From DASYAE01 sp036501535 (GTDB lineage Bacteria; Actinomycetota; Actinomycetes; Streptomycetales; Catenulisporaceae), in contig DASYAE010000129.1 in assembly GCA_036501535.1 (NCBI GenBank), positions 1 to 51,623 of the forward strand: DNA of 51,623 nucleotides, written 5' to 3'. The notes under the pieces are model-generated. The model did not search any database, had not been told where the DNA came from, and saw only the letters and a list, made by a program, of their open reading frames with translations. The translations under genes were made by a program, and so were the position numbers. Below, in pieces: positions 42,824 through 49,784 of the stretch (positions are counted from its first letter, which is position 1; the number at the start of each line of letters is the position of its first letter).

Positions 42824-43123
42824 ATGGAACAAGCCAGGATCACGCTGATCGGCAAACCCGGCTGCCATCTTTGCGAGGAGGCCCGGGCGGTGATCTCCAG
42901 GGTCGCCGCGGACCTCGGCGAGCAGTGGACCGAGCTTGACATCACCCAGGACCCCGAACTGTCCGAGCGGTACTGGGAGCAGATCCCGGTGACGCTGGTC
43001 GACGGGGTGCGGCACGACTTCTGGCGAGTGGACGAGGCGCGGCTGCGGGCCGCTCTGACGGGCACCGGACCGGTTTCCGGACAGGCGCGCCCGGCCGGCG
43101 GAGGGCCGACCTCCGGTTCGTGA
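42824..43123 (+). CDS. Glutaredoxin-family protein
   Basis: Thioredoxin-fold protein of 99 aa (DUF836 type). ITLIGKPGCHLCEEARAVI carries the redox CxxC (C14, C17) near the N-terminus, and IPVTLVDGVRHDFWRVDEARL has the conserved cis-Pro. The last 20 residues are Gly/Pro-rich. Likely a disulfide reductant or mycoredoxin-like protein. It lies between the HAD gene and rex, as in Streptomyces. ATG 42824 has no ribosome-binding site; it is probably leaderless. Confidence 0.86.
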   Translation: MEQARITLIGKPGCHLCEEARAVISRVAADLGEQWTELDITQDPELSERYWEQIPVTLVDGVRHDFWRVDEARLRAALTGTGPVSGQARPAGGGPTSGS

Positions 43124-43159
43124 CCAGAGTGTGACCACATCGTGACGTGGAACTGTGAC
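43120..43159 (+). repeat. Phased GTGAC direct repeats upstream of rex
   Basis: GTGAC occurs at 43120, 43131, 43142 and 43155, that is with 11-, 11- and 13-bp steps. The first overlaps the glutaredoxin stop codon. Spacing near one helical turn suggests a cooperative binding site on one DNA face. Confidence 0.6.
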
Positions 43160-43275
43160 TTGAGTCGCACGGCCGGCGCGCGCCCCTCGGGCCTCCGGCC
43201 GTCCAGCCAGGTCAGTCCGCTGTGCCGAGGCCAAGGCGGTACTAGCGCACTATTCGGACTATCTGGACAGGTACT

Positions 43276-43293
43276 TTGTGCGCGCGTTCACAA
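43276..43293 (+). promoter_or_regulatory. Rex operator (ROP) overlapping the rex promoter
   Basis: TTGTGCGCGCGTTCACAA matches the Rex operator of S. coelicolor (TGTGAACGCGTTCACA core) with one arm slightly changed. It covers a likely -35 (TTGTGC, 43276-43281), with a -10 (TACGCT, 43299-43304) after a 17-nt spacer. Rex binding would block RNA polymerase; NADH releases Rex. Confidence 0.82.
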
Positions 43294-43385
43294 GGACCTA
43301 CGCTGTCGGTCAGGTGCTGAGGCAGCCCCATAAATCATTGGTGCGCTCCGGCAACAGTCCCACCGCGACAGCGCCTAGGAGCACG

Positions 43386-44252
43386 ATGGCCGCAGTCAGT
43401 ACCCAGGAGCCGCCCCGCCGGGGCGAGGAGCGGCGCGGCCGGTCCGAGCGGGTCCGGCGGGCGGCCGCCAAGCAGTCCGCGGCCCGCGCCGCCTCGGCGA
43501 TCCCCGAGGCCACGGTGGCCCGGCTCCCGGTCTACCTGCGCGCCCTGCGCACCCTGGCCGAGCGCGGCACCGCCACCGCCTCCTCCGACGAGCTGGCCGC
43601 CATCGCCGGGGTGAACTCCGCCAAGCTGCGCAAGGACCTGTCCTACCTCGGCTCGTACGGCACCCGCGGCGTCGGCTACGACGTCGAATACCTCGTGTAC
43701 CAGATCTCCCGCGAGCTCGGCCTGTCCCAGGACTGGCCGGTCGCCATCGTCGGCATCGGAAACCTCGGCCACGCCCTGGCGAACTACGGCGGGTTCGTCA
43801 GCCGCGGCTTCCGCATCGCCGCGCTGCTCGACGCGGACCCGCGGCTCTCCGGAAACCGGGTGGCCGGCCTGGTGATCCGGCACATCGACGAGCTCGACGA
43901 CGTGATCGGCGAGCTCGGCATCAGCATCGCGGTCGTCGCGGTCCCGCCGCAGGCCGCGCAGGAGGTCGCGGACCGGCTGGTGGCCGCCGGGGTCACCTCG
44001 ATCCTGAACTTCGCCCCCGCGGTGGTGACCGTTCCGGCCGGGGTGGACCTGCGCAAGGTCGACCTGTCCATCGAGCTGCAGATCCTCGCCTTCCACGAAC
44101 AGCGCAAGACCGCGGACCCGACCCTCGCCGCGGTGCACGCCCACCGGGCGCCGCGCCGGCCGCGCGAGGACCCGGTCAATCCGGACGGGCCCAGCGACGC
44201 CCCCGCCCCCGGGGACGCCCTCCACGGCTACGGAGAGGCCAGACCCGCATGA
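43386..44252 (+). CDS. rex: Redox-sensing transcriptional repressor Rex
   Basis: NADH-sensing repressor of 288 aa. A basic 38-residue leader precedes the winged helix (about 42-110), with IPEATVARLPVYLRALRTLAERGTATASSDELAAIAGVNSAKLRKDLSYLGSYGTRGVGYDV. The Rossmann domain (about 118-240) has VAIVGIGNLGHALANYGGFVSRGF. The C-terminal swapped helix (LSIELQILAFHEQRK) is followed by a 45-residue Pro-rich tail. Rex represses respiratory and haem genes until NADH rises. ATG 43386 follows AGGAG. It is first gene of rex-hemA-hemC-hemD and overlaps hemA by 4 nt. Confidence 0.96.
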   Translation: MAAVSTQEPPRRGEERRGRSERVRRAAAKQSAARAASAIPEATVARLPVYLRALRTLAERGTATASSDELAAIAGVNSAKLRKDLSYLGSYGTRGVGYDVEYLVYQISRELGLSQDWPVAIVGIGNLGHALANYGGFVSRGFRIAALLDADPRLSGNRVAGLVIRHIDELDDVIGELGISIAVVAVPPQAAQEVADRLVAAGVTSILNFAPAVVTVPAGVDLRKVDLSIELQILAFHEQRKTADPTLAAVHAHRAPRRPREDPVNPDGPSDAPAPGDALHGYGEARPA

Positions 44253-45601
44253 GCCTTCTGGTGATCGGCCTGTCGCACCGCACCGCGCCCATGCCGCTGC
44301 TGGAGAAGGCCGCCCTGCACCAGGACCGCGTGCTCAAGCTGCTCGGCGACGCCGTGGGCACGGAGCACGTCGCCGAGGCCGTCGCGGTCGCCACCTGTAA
44401 CCGGCTCGAGCTCTACGCCGACGTGGGCAAGTTCCACGGCGCCCTGGCCGACCTGTCCAGCCTGCTCAGCGGCTACACCGGCGTGCCGATGGACGAGCTG
44501 ACCCCGCACTTCTACGTGCACTACGACAACCGCGCGGTCCAGCACCTGTTCAACGTGGCCTGCGGCCTGGACTCGATGGTCGTCGGCGAGCCGCAGATCC
44601 TCGGCCAGCTGCGCCGGGCGCTGGCCGACGGCCAGGCGCAGGGCACCGCCGGCCGGGTGCTGAACGAGCTGGTGCAGACCGGACTGCGGGTCGGCAAGCG
44701 GGCACACAGCGAGACCGGCCTGGACCGGGCCGGCCAGTCGCTGGTCGCCTCGGCGCTCGCCCTCGCCGACGTGGCGCTGGCCGACGTGACGTCTGGTGAG
44801 CAGTTGCGCGCGGTGGTCGTCGGGGCGGGCTCCATGTCCGCGCTGGCCGCCACGACCCTGGCCCGCAGCCGCCCCGGCCTCGACCTGACCATCGTCAACC
44901 GCAGCCCCGGCCGGGCCGCGAAGCTCGCCGAGACCGTCGGCGCGCGGGTGCTCCCGCTGGAGCGGCTCGCCGAGGCGGTCCAGGGCGCGCACCTCGTGCT
45001 CTCGTGCACCGGCGCGACCGAGACCGTGCTGACCGCCGCCCACTTCGGCGACTGGCGCCCCGCCGCGATCGTCGACCTGGCCCTGCCGCGCGACGTGGAC
45101 GCCGAGATAGCCGAGCTGCCCGGCGTGGACCTGATCGACCTCGAGCGGATCGCCGAGGCCGAGCGCGGCTCCTCGAAGGCCCAAGAGGACAGCATCGAGG
45201 CGGTCCAGCGCATCGTCGCGCAGGAGCTGGCCGCCTACACCGCGGCGCAGAACGCGGCCGCGGTCGGCCCCACCGTCGCCGCGCTGCGCAGCATGGCCGC
45301 CGTCCTGGTCGAGGCCGAGCTGTCCCGGTTCCACGGCCGCGTCCCCGATCTCGACGCCAAGGCCGGCGCCGAGGTGGCCAACACGGTCCGGCGGGTCGTC
45401 GACAAGCTCCTGCACGAGCCCACGGTCCGGGTGAAGCAGCTGGCCGCCGACCCCGGCGGCACCTCTTACGCGGCCGCCCTGCGCGAGCTGTTCAACCTCG
45501 ACCCGGCCGCGGCGGCCGCAGTCAGCCGCGCCGAGCCGCCCGCCGCGCCCGCACCCCCCTCAGGCCTCCCCGCCCCCGCAGAGGAAGAAGACCGGGCATG
45601 A
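44249..45601 (+). CDS. hemA: Glutamyl-tRNA reductase
   Basis: Reduces glutamyl-tRNA to glutamate-1-semialdehyde, the first committed step of the C5 haem pathway. Length 450 aa. The N-terminal domain has VIGLSHRTAPMPLLEKAAL and the catalytic Cys in VATCNRLELYA. Then GEPQILGQLRRAL, the NADPH domain (VVVGAGSMSALAATTL), and a C-terminal dimerisation helix region (AVLVEAELSRF, VRRVVDKLLHEPTVRVK). The last 40 residues are Ala/Pro-rich. ATGA overlaps link it to rex and to hemC, so all are made from one transcript. Confidence 0.97.
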   Translation: MSLLVIGLSHRTAPMPLLEKAALHQDRVLKLLGDAVGTEHVAEAVAVATCNRLELYADVGKFHGALADLSSLLSGYTGVPMDELTPHFYVHYDNRAVQHLFNVACGLDSMVVGEPQILGQLRRALADGQAQGTAGRVLNELVQTGLRVGKRAHSETGLDRAGQSLVASALALADVALADVTSGEQLRAVVVGAGSMSALAATTLARSRPGLDLTIVNRSPGRAAKLAETVGARVLPLERLAEAVQGAHLVLSCTGATETVLTAAHFGDWRPAAIVDLALPRDVDAEIAELPGVDLIDLERIAEAERGSSKAQEDSIEAVQRIVAQELAAYTAAQNAAAVGPTVAALRSMAAVLVEAELSRFHGRVPDLDAKAGAEVANTVRRVVDKLLHEPTVRVKQLAADPGGTSYAAALRELFNLDPAAAAAVSRAEPPAAPAPPSGLPAPAEEEDRA

Positions 45602-46596
45602 ACACCCCGACGCGCGACTCCGCGCGGCAGCCCGACGAGCGGCCCGGCCGGCCGGCGCTGCGGCTCGGCACCCGCCGCTCCGTGCTCGCCATGGCCCAGT
45701 CCGGGCTGGTCGCCCGGGCGGTGACGGAGGCGACCGGCCGGCCGGTCGAGCTGGTCGAGATCACCACCTTCGGCGACGTCTCGCGCGAGGCCATGTCCCA
45801 GATCGGCGGCACCGGCGTGTTCGTCAGCGCGCTGCGCGACGCGCTGCTGGACGGCTCGGTCGACTTCGCCGTGCACTCGCTCAAGGACCTGCCGACCGCC
45901 GCCGCCGAGGGCCTGGCCCTGGCCGCCGTCCCGGTCCGCGAGGACGTGCGCGACGTGCTGGTCGCCCGCGACCGGCTCAAGTTCGCCGACCTGCCGCCCG
46001 GCTCCCGCATCGGCACCGGCTCGACGCGCCGCGCGGCCCTGCTGCGGTTGTTGCGCGCGGATGTGGAAATCGTGCCGGTGCGCGGCAACGTCGACACCCG
46101 GATCGGCTACGTGACGTCGGGGCGTCTCGACGCCGTGGTCCTGGCGCAGGCCGGGCTCTCCCGGCTCGGCCGGCTCGGCGAGGCCACCGACGCCTTCGAG
46201 CCCTCCGCCCTCCTCCCGTGCCCCGGCCAGGGCGCCCTCGCGGTCGAGTGCCGCGCCGACAACCGGGAGCTGGTCCGCGAACTCGGCGCGGCCCTCGACG
46301 ACACGCCCACCCGGCGCGCGGTCGAGGCGGAGCGCGCGCTGCTGGCCGAACTCGAAGCAGGCTGCTCGGCGCCGGTCGGCGCCTACGCGATCGTCGCGGA
46401 GCAGGAACTGCACCTGACCGGGACCGTGGCCGAGGCCGGCGCGGAGGGCGCCGGGCCCGAGTCGTTCCGGTCGATCAGGATGTCCGCCACCGGGCCCGCG
46501 GCCGAGGCCGGCCGGATCGGGCGCGAGCTCGCCCGCCGGATGCTCGACCAGGGCGCCGACGCGTTCGCGTTGATGGGGAAGCGACAGTCAGCATGA
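45598..46596 (+). CDS. hemC: Hydroxymethylbilane synthase (porphobilinogen deaminase)
   Basis: Joins four porphobilinogens into hydroxymethylbilane. Length 332 aa. Motifs include LRLGTRRSVLAMAQSG, EITTFGD, GGTGVFVSALRDALLDGSVDFAVHSLKDLPT, GTGSTRRAALL, PVRGNVDTRI, and the dipyrromethane-cofactor Cys in LEAGCSAPVGAYA. ATG overlaps the hemA stop by 4 nt, and its own stop overlaps hemD by 4 nt. Confidence 0.97.
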   Translation: MNTPTRDSARQPDERPGRPALRLGTRRSVLAMAQSGLVARAVTEATGRPVELVEITTFGDVSREAMSQIGGTGVFVSALRDALLDGSVDFAVHSLKDLPTAAAEGLALAAVPVREDVRDVLVARDRLKFADLPPGSRIGTGSTRRAALLRLLRADVEIVPVRGNVDTRIGYVTSGRLDAVVLAQAGLSRLGRLGEATDAFEPSALLPCPGQGALAVECRADNRELVRELGAALDDTPTRRAVEAERALLAELEAGCSAPVGAYAIVAEQELHLTGTVAEAGAEGAGPESFRSIRMSATGPAAEAGRIGRELARRMLDQGADAFALMGKRQSA

Positions 46597-48524
46597 CCAC
46601 TACGGACGTACTGGCCGCGAAGGCAGCGGCGGAAGAAACTCAGACGGGGCAGCCCGAGCCGGCCGACACGGAGCCGGCGCAGCCACCGGCGGCGCCGTGC
46701 GCGTCGGCGGCCGAGCAGGCCGCGCACCAGATCGTGCACCCCCGCGTTTCGCAGAAGCGGGCATCCGCGGGGCACGGATCCGCCGACGGCGCGACCGACC
46801 CGACCGGCCCGGCGCTCGCCGAGGCGGCCCGGGCCGGCGCCGGCGCACGGGCGCGGGTCAGCTTCGTCGGCGCCGGGCCCGGCGACCCGGACCTGCTCAC
46901 CGTGCGCGCCGCGGCGCTGCTCGCCGCCGCGGACGTGCTGGTGGTGGACACCGGTCTGCGCGGCCGGTTCGCGGTGCGCTGCAGCGAGCAGGTCGAGGTC
47001 ATCGAGATCGGCGCCGAGCCCGCGCCAGCCGGCGCAGGTTCTGACGGCGTCTCAACTGACGCCCTGGCAGCTTCGGCCGACGGCCGGCGCGGCCTCGCCC
47101 CGCGGATAGACGCGATCAGTGCGGCGGTGCGCGCCGGTAAGTCGGTGGTCCGCCTCCTGGACAGCGACCCCGGGCTGTTCGGCCCACTCGAGGCGGAGGC
47201 CGCCGAGTGCACCGCGGCCGGCGTGCCGTTCGAGGTGGTGCCCGGCCTGGCCCGGGCCACCGCGGTCCCGGTCTTCGCCGGCATCCCGCTGACCTGCGGC
47301 CCGATCGGCGACGTGCGGATGCTCTCCGCGCCGCGCGGCGACGTCTACGCCGACTTCACCGCCTGGTCCGCCTGGCACCGCCAGCTGAGCGAGGCCGGCT
47401 CGGCGGACTCGACGCTGGTCCTGCTCGGCGTCGGCGACCGGATCGAGGAGGCCGCCTCCGAGCTGCTCGCCGCCGGCCGCCCCGGCAACACCCCGGTCGC
47501 GGTCACCGTGAACGGCTCGCTCACCACGCAGCGCACCGTCACCGGGACGCTCGACCGGATCGCCGCCACGCTCAAGGCCGAACGCCTGTCGGGGACCGGC
47601 ACGGATACCGTGGTGGTCGTGGGTTCCGTGGTCGAACGCCGCGCCGAGCTGTCCTGGTACGAGACCAAGCCGCTGTTCGGCTGGCGGGTCCTGGTCCCGC
47701 GCACCAAGGAGCAGGCCGGCGCGCTCAGCGAGCAGCTGCGCTCCTACGGCGCGGTCCCGCACGAGGTGCCCACCATCGCGGTCGAGCCGCCGCGCACCCC
47801 GCAGCAGATGGAGCGGGCGGTCAAGGGCCTGGTCACCGGCCGCTACGAGTGGGTCGCCTTCACCTCCGCCAACGCCGTGAAGGCGGTGCGCGAGAAGTTC
47901 GAGGACTACGGCCTCGACGCGCGCGCCTTCGCCGGGATCAAGGTCGCCGCGGTCGGCGAGACGACTGCCGCCGCGCTGCGCGCCTTCGGCGTCGTGCCGG
48001 ACCTGGTGCCCTCGGGCGAGCAGTCCGCGGTCGGCCTGCTGGCCGACTTCCCTGCCTTCGACCCGGCCTTCGACCCGATCGAGCGGGTCTTCCTGCCGCG
48101 CGCCGACATCGCCACCGAGACCCTGGTCGCCGGCCTGATCGAGCTCGGCTGGGAGGTCGACGACGTGACGGCCTATCGGACGGTGCGCGCCGCACCGCCT
48201 TCGGCCGACGTGCGTGAGGCGATCAAGGGCGGCGGCTTCGACGCGGTGCTGTTCACCTCCTCGTCCACGGTGAAGAACCTGGTCGGCATCGCCGGCAAGC
48301 CGCACTCCTGCACGGTGATCGCGTGCATCGGGCCGGCCACGGCCAAGACCGCCCAGGAGCACGGCCTGCGGGTCGACGTGCTGGCCCCCTCGCCGAGCGC
48401 CGCGGTGCTGGCCGAGGCGCTGGCCCAGTTCGGCGCCGCCCGCCGCCAGGCCGCGACCGCCGCCGGCGAGCCGGTCTCCCGGCCGTCCGAGCGGCGCAAC
48501 TCCAGGGCTCGGCGCAGGACCTGA
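46593..48524 (+). CDS. hemD: Uroporphyrinogen-III synthase fused to a degenerate SUMT-like domain
   Basis: Two-domain protein of 643 aa. An Ala/Pro-rich leader (1-85) precedes a uroporphyrinogen-III C-methyltransferase-like domain (about 86-350): VSFVGAGPGDPDLLTVRAA keeps the SAM-binding entry motif, and VPGLARATAVPVFAGIPLT survives. The usual GGDPFxxGRGxEE segment reads LLDSDPGLFGPLEAEA, so methyltransferase activity is doubtful. The HemD domain (about 360-630) starts PLFGWRVLVPRTKEQAGALSEQL, with VAFTSANAVKAVREKF, IAAVGETTAAALRAFG and VLFTSSSTVKNLVG. It closes hydroxymethylbilane to uroporphyrinogen III. The fusion is common in actinobacteria. ATG 46593 overlaps hemC by 4 nt. Confidence 0.93.
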   Translation: MTTTDVLAAKAAAEETQTGQPEPADTEPAQPPAAPCASAAEQAAHQIVHPRVSQKRASAGHGSADGATDPTGPALAEAARAGAGARARVSFVGAGPGDPDLLTVRAAALLAAADVLVVDTGLRGRFAVRCSEQVEVIEIGAEPAPAGAGSDGVSTDALAASADGRRGLAPRIDAISAAVRAGKSVVRLLDSDPGLFGPLEAEAAECTAAGVPFEVVPGLARATAVPVFAGIPLTCGPIGDVRMLSAPRGDVYADFTAWSAWHRQLSEAGSADSTLVLLGVGDRIEEAASELLAAGRPGNTPVAVTVNGSLTTQRTVTGTLDRIAATLKAERLSGTGTDTVVVVGSVVERRAELSWYETKPLFGWRVLVPRTKEQAGALSEQLRSYGAVPHEVPTIAVEPPRTPQQMERAVKGLVTGRYEWVAFTSANAVKAVREKFEDYGLDARAFAGIKVAAVGETTAAALRAFGVVPDLVPSGEQSAVGLLADFPAFDPAFDPIERVFLPRADIATETLVAGLIELGWEVDDVTAYRTVRAAPPSADVREAIKGGGFDAVLFTSSSTVKNLVGIAGKPHSCTVIACIGPATAKTAQEHGLRVDVLAPSPSAAVLAEALAQFGAARRQAATAAGEPVSRPSERRNSRARRRT

Positions 48525-48598
48525 ACGGCCCCAGCGCAGGGCTTGAACAGGTCCGGCGCAGGACTTGAACAGCCCGGGCACAGGACGTGATTGACGCG
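48511..48598 (+). repeat. 22-bp tandem repeat across the hemD stop codon
   Basis: Four units of exactly 22 bp start at 48511, 48533, 48555 and 48577. The common core is GCGCAGGACTTGAACAG, with the fourth unit diverged. The hemD stop (48522-48524) lies inside the first unit; the last ends close to the hemB -10 box. Confidence 0.85.
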
Positions 48599-48601
48599 GA
48601 G

Positions 48602-48614
48602 TAGTCTGGCCGGT
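48602..48614 (+). promoter_or_regulatory. -10 box of a probable leaderless hemB transcript
   Basis: TAGTCT (48602-48607) ends 7 nt before ATG 48615. A GGAG at 48598-48601 is 13 nt from the ATG, too far to be a good ribosome-binding site. This suggests hemB has its own promoter in addition to read-through. Confidence 0.4.
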
Positions 48615-49601
48615 ATGGCAGATCAGTCTCAGTACCCTCACGTGCGTCCCCGCCGGCTGCGCCGGACCCCGGCCCTGCGCCGCCTGGTCGCGGAGACCCG
48701 GCTGCACCCGGCCGAGCTGGTCCTGCCGATGTTCGTGCGGGAGGGCCTGGCCGAGCCGCGGCCGATCGAGTCGATGCCGGGAGTCACCCAGCACACGCTG
48801 AGCAGCCTGCGCAAAGCCGCGCACGAGGCGGTGGCCGCCGGGGTCGGCGGCCTGATGCTGTACGCCGTGCCCGAGGAGAGGGACGCGGTCGGCTCCGCGG
48901 GCACCGACCCGGACGGGATCCTGCAGCGGGCGATCCGCGAGGTGGCCGACGAGGTCGGCGACGACACGGTGATCATGAGCGACCTGTGCCTGGACGAGTT
49001 CACCGACCACGGGCACTGCGGCGTGCTGAGCGCGGACGGCTCCGTGGACAACGACGCGACGCTCGAGGTCTACGCCGAGATGGCGGTCGTCCAGGCCACC
49101 GCCGGGGCGCACCTGCTCGGCGCGAGCGGCATGATGGACGGTCAGGTCGGTTACGTGCGCCGGGCTCTGGACGCGGCCGGGTTCCAGGACACCGGGATAC
49201 TCGCCTACGCCGCCAAGTACTCCTCGGGTTTCTACGGCCCGTTCCGCGAGGCCGTCGAGTCGGAGCTCAAGGGCGACCGCAAGACCTACCAGCAGGACCC
49301 GGCCAACGGCCGCGAGGCGCTGCGCGAGGTGCGGCTCGACCTGGCGGAGGGCGCCGACATCGTCATGGTCAAGCCGGCCGGGTCGTACCTGGACATCGTG
49401 CGGATGGTCGCCGACGAGGCCGACGTGCCGGTCGCCGCATACCAGATCTCCGGCGAGTACGCGATGCTCGAGGCGGCCGCCGCCCGCGGGTGGATCGAGC
49501 GGGAACGGACCATCATGGAGACGTTGACCTCGATCCGGCGGGCCGGCGCCTCGATCATCCTGAGCTACTGGGCGGTGGAGGCCATCCGGCTGCTCGGCTG
49601 A
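48615..49601 (+). CDS. hemB: Delta-aminolevulinic acid dehydratase (porphobilinogen synthase)
   Basis: Condenses two 5-aminolevulinates to porphobilinogen. Length 328 aa. Motifs in order are RPRRLRRTPALRRLVAETRL, LVLPMFVREG, the metal-site variant SDLCLDEFTDHGHCG (two Cys, the middle position Asp), GASGMMDGQV, the first Schiff-base Lys in AKYSSGFYGPFREA, and the second in DIVMVKPAGSYLDIV. Start ATG 48615 rather than 48591, because only the former matches the family start. It is separated from hemD by 90 bp of tandem repeat. The haem genes here lack hemL, hemE and hemH. Confidence 0.97.
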   Translation: MADQSQYPHVRPRRLRRTPALRRLVAETRLHPAELVLPMFVREGLAEPRPIESMPGVTQHTLSSLRKAAHEAVAAGVGGLMLYAVPEERDAVGSAGTDPDGILQRAIREVADEVGDDTVIMSDLCLDEFTDHGHCGVLSADGSVDNDATLEVYAEMAVVQATAGAHLLGASGMMDGQVGYVRRALDAAGFQDTGILAYAAKYSSGFYGPFREAVESELKGDRKTYQQDPANGREALREVRLDLAEGADIVMVKPAGSYLDIVRMVADEADVPVAAYQISGEYAMLEAAAARGWIERERTIMETLTSIRRAGASIILSYWAVEAIRLLG

Positions 49602-49746
49602 CCGGCCGGTCCGCCGCGCTCGCGGTCTGCACCGGGTTCGCGCGGTACCGATGGGAACTCCGCAGTGTTTATGGGATTTCTTATCGGGCGACCCGGCTTG
49701 TTTCACGGGAGCGCGTGATAGAAAGCAAGCTCCTGCGCACGGAGCC

Positions 49747-49764
49747 GGCGGCGGACCCGCCGCC
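49747..49764 (+). other. GC hairpin in the leader of the CPBP gene
   Basis: GGCGGCGG, AC, CCGCCGCC: 8-bp arms 20 nt before the start GTG and just upstream of the GGGAG ribosome-binding site. It could influence translation. The 183-bp gap after hemB also holds an AT-richer patch (about 49667-49705) that is a likely promoter. Confidence 0.35.
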
Positions 49765-49784
49765 GAAGGGACTGGGAGCGGACA

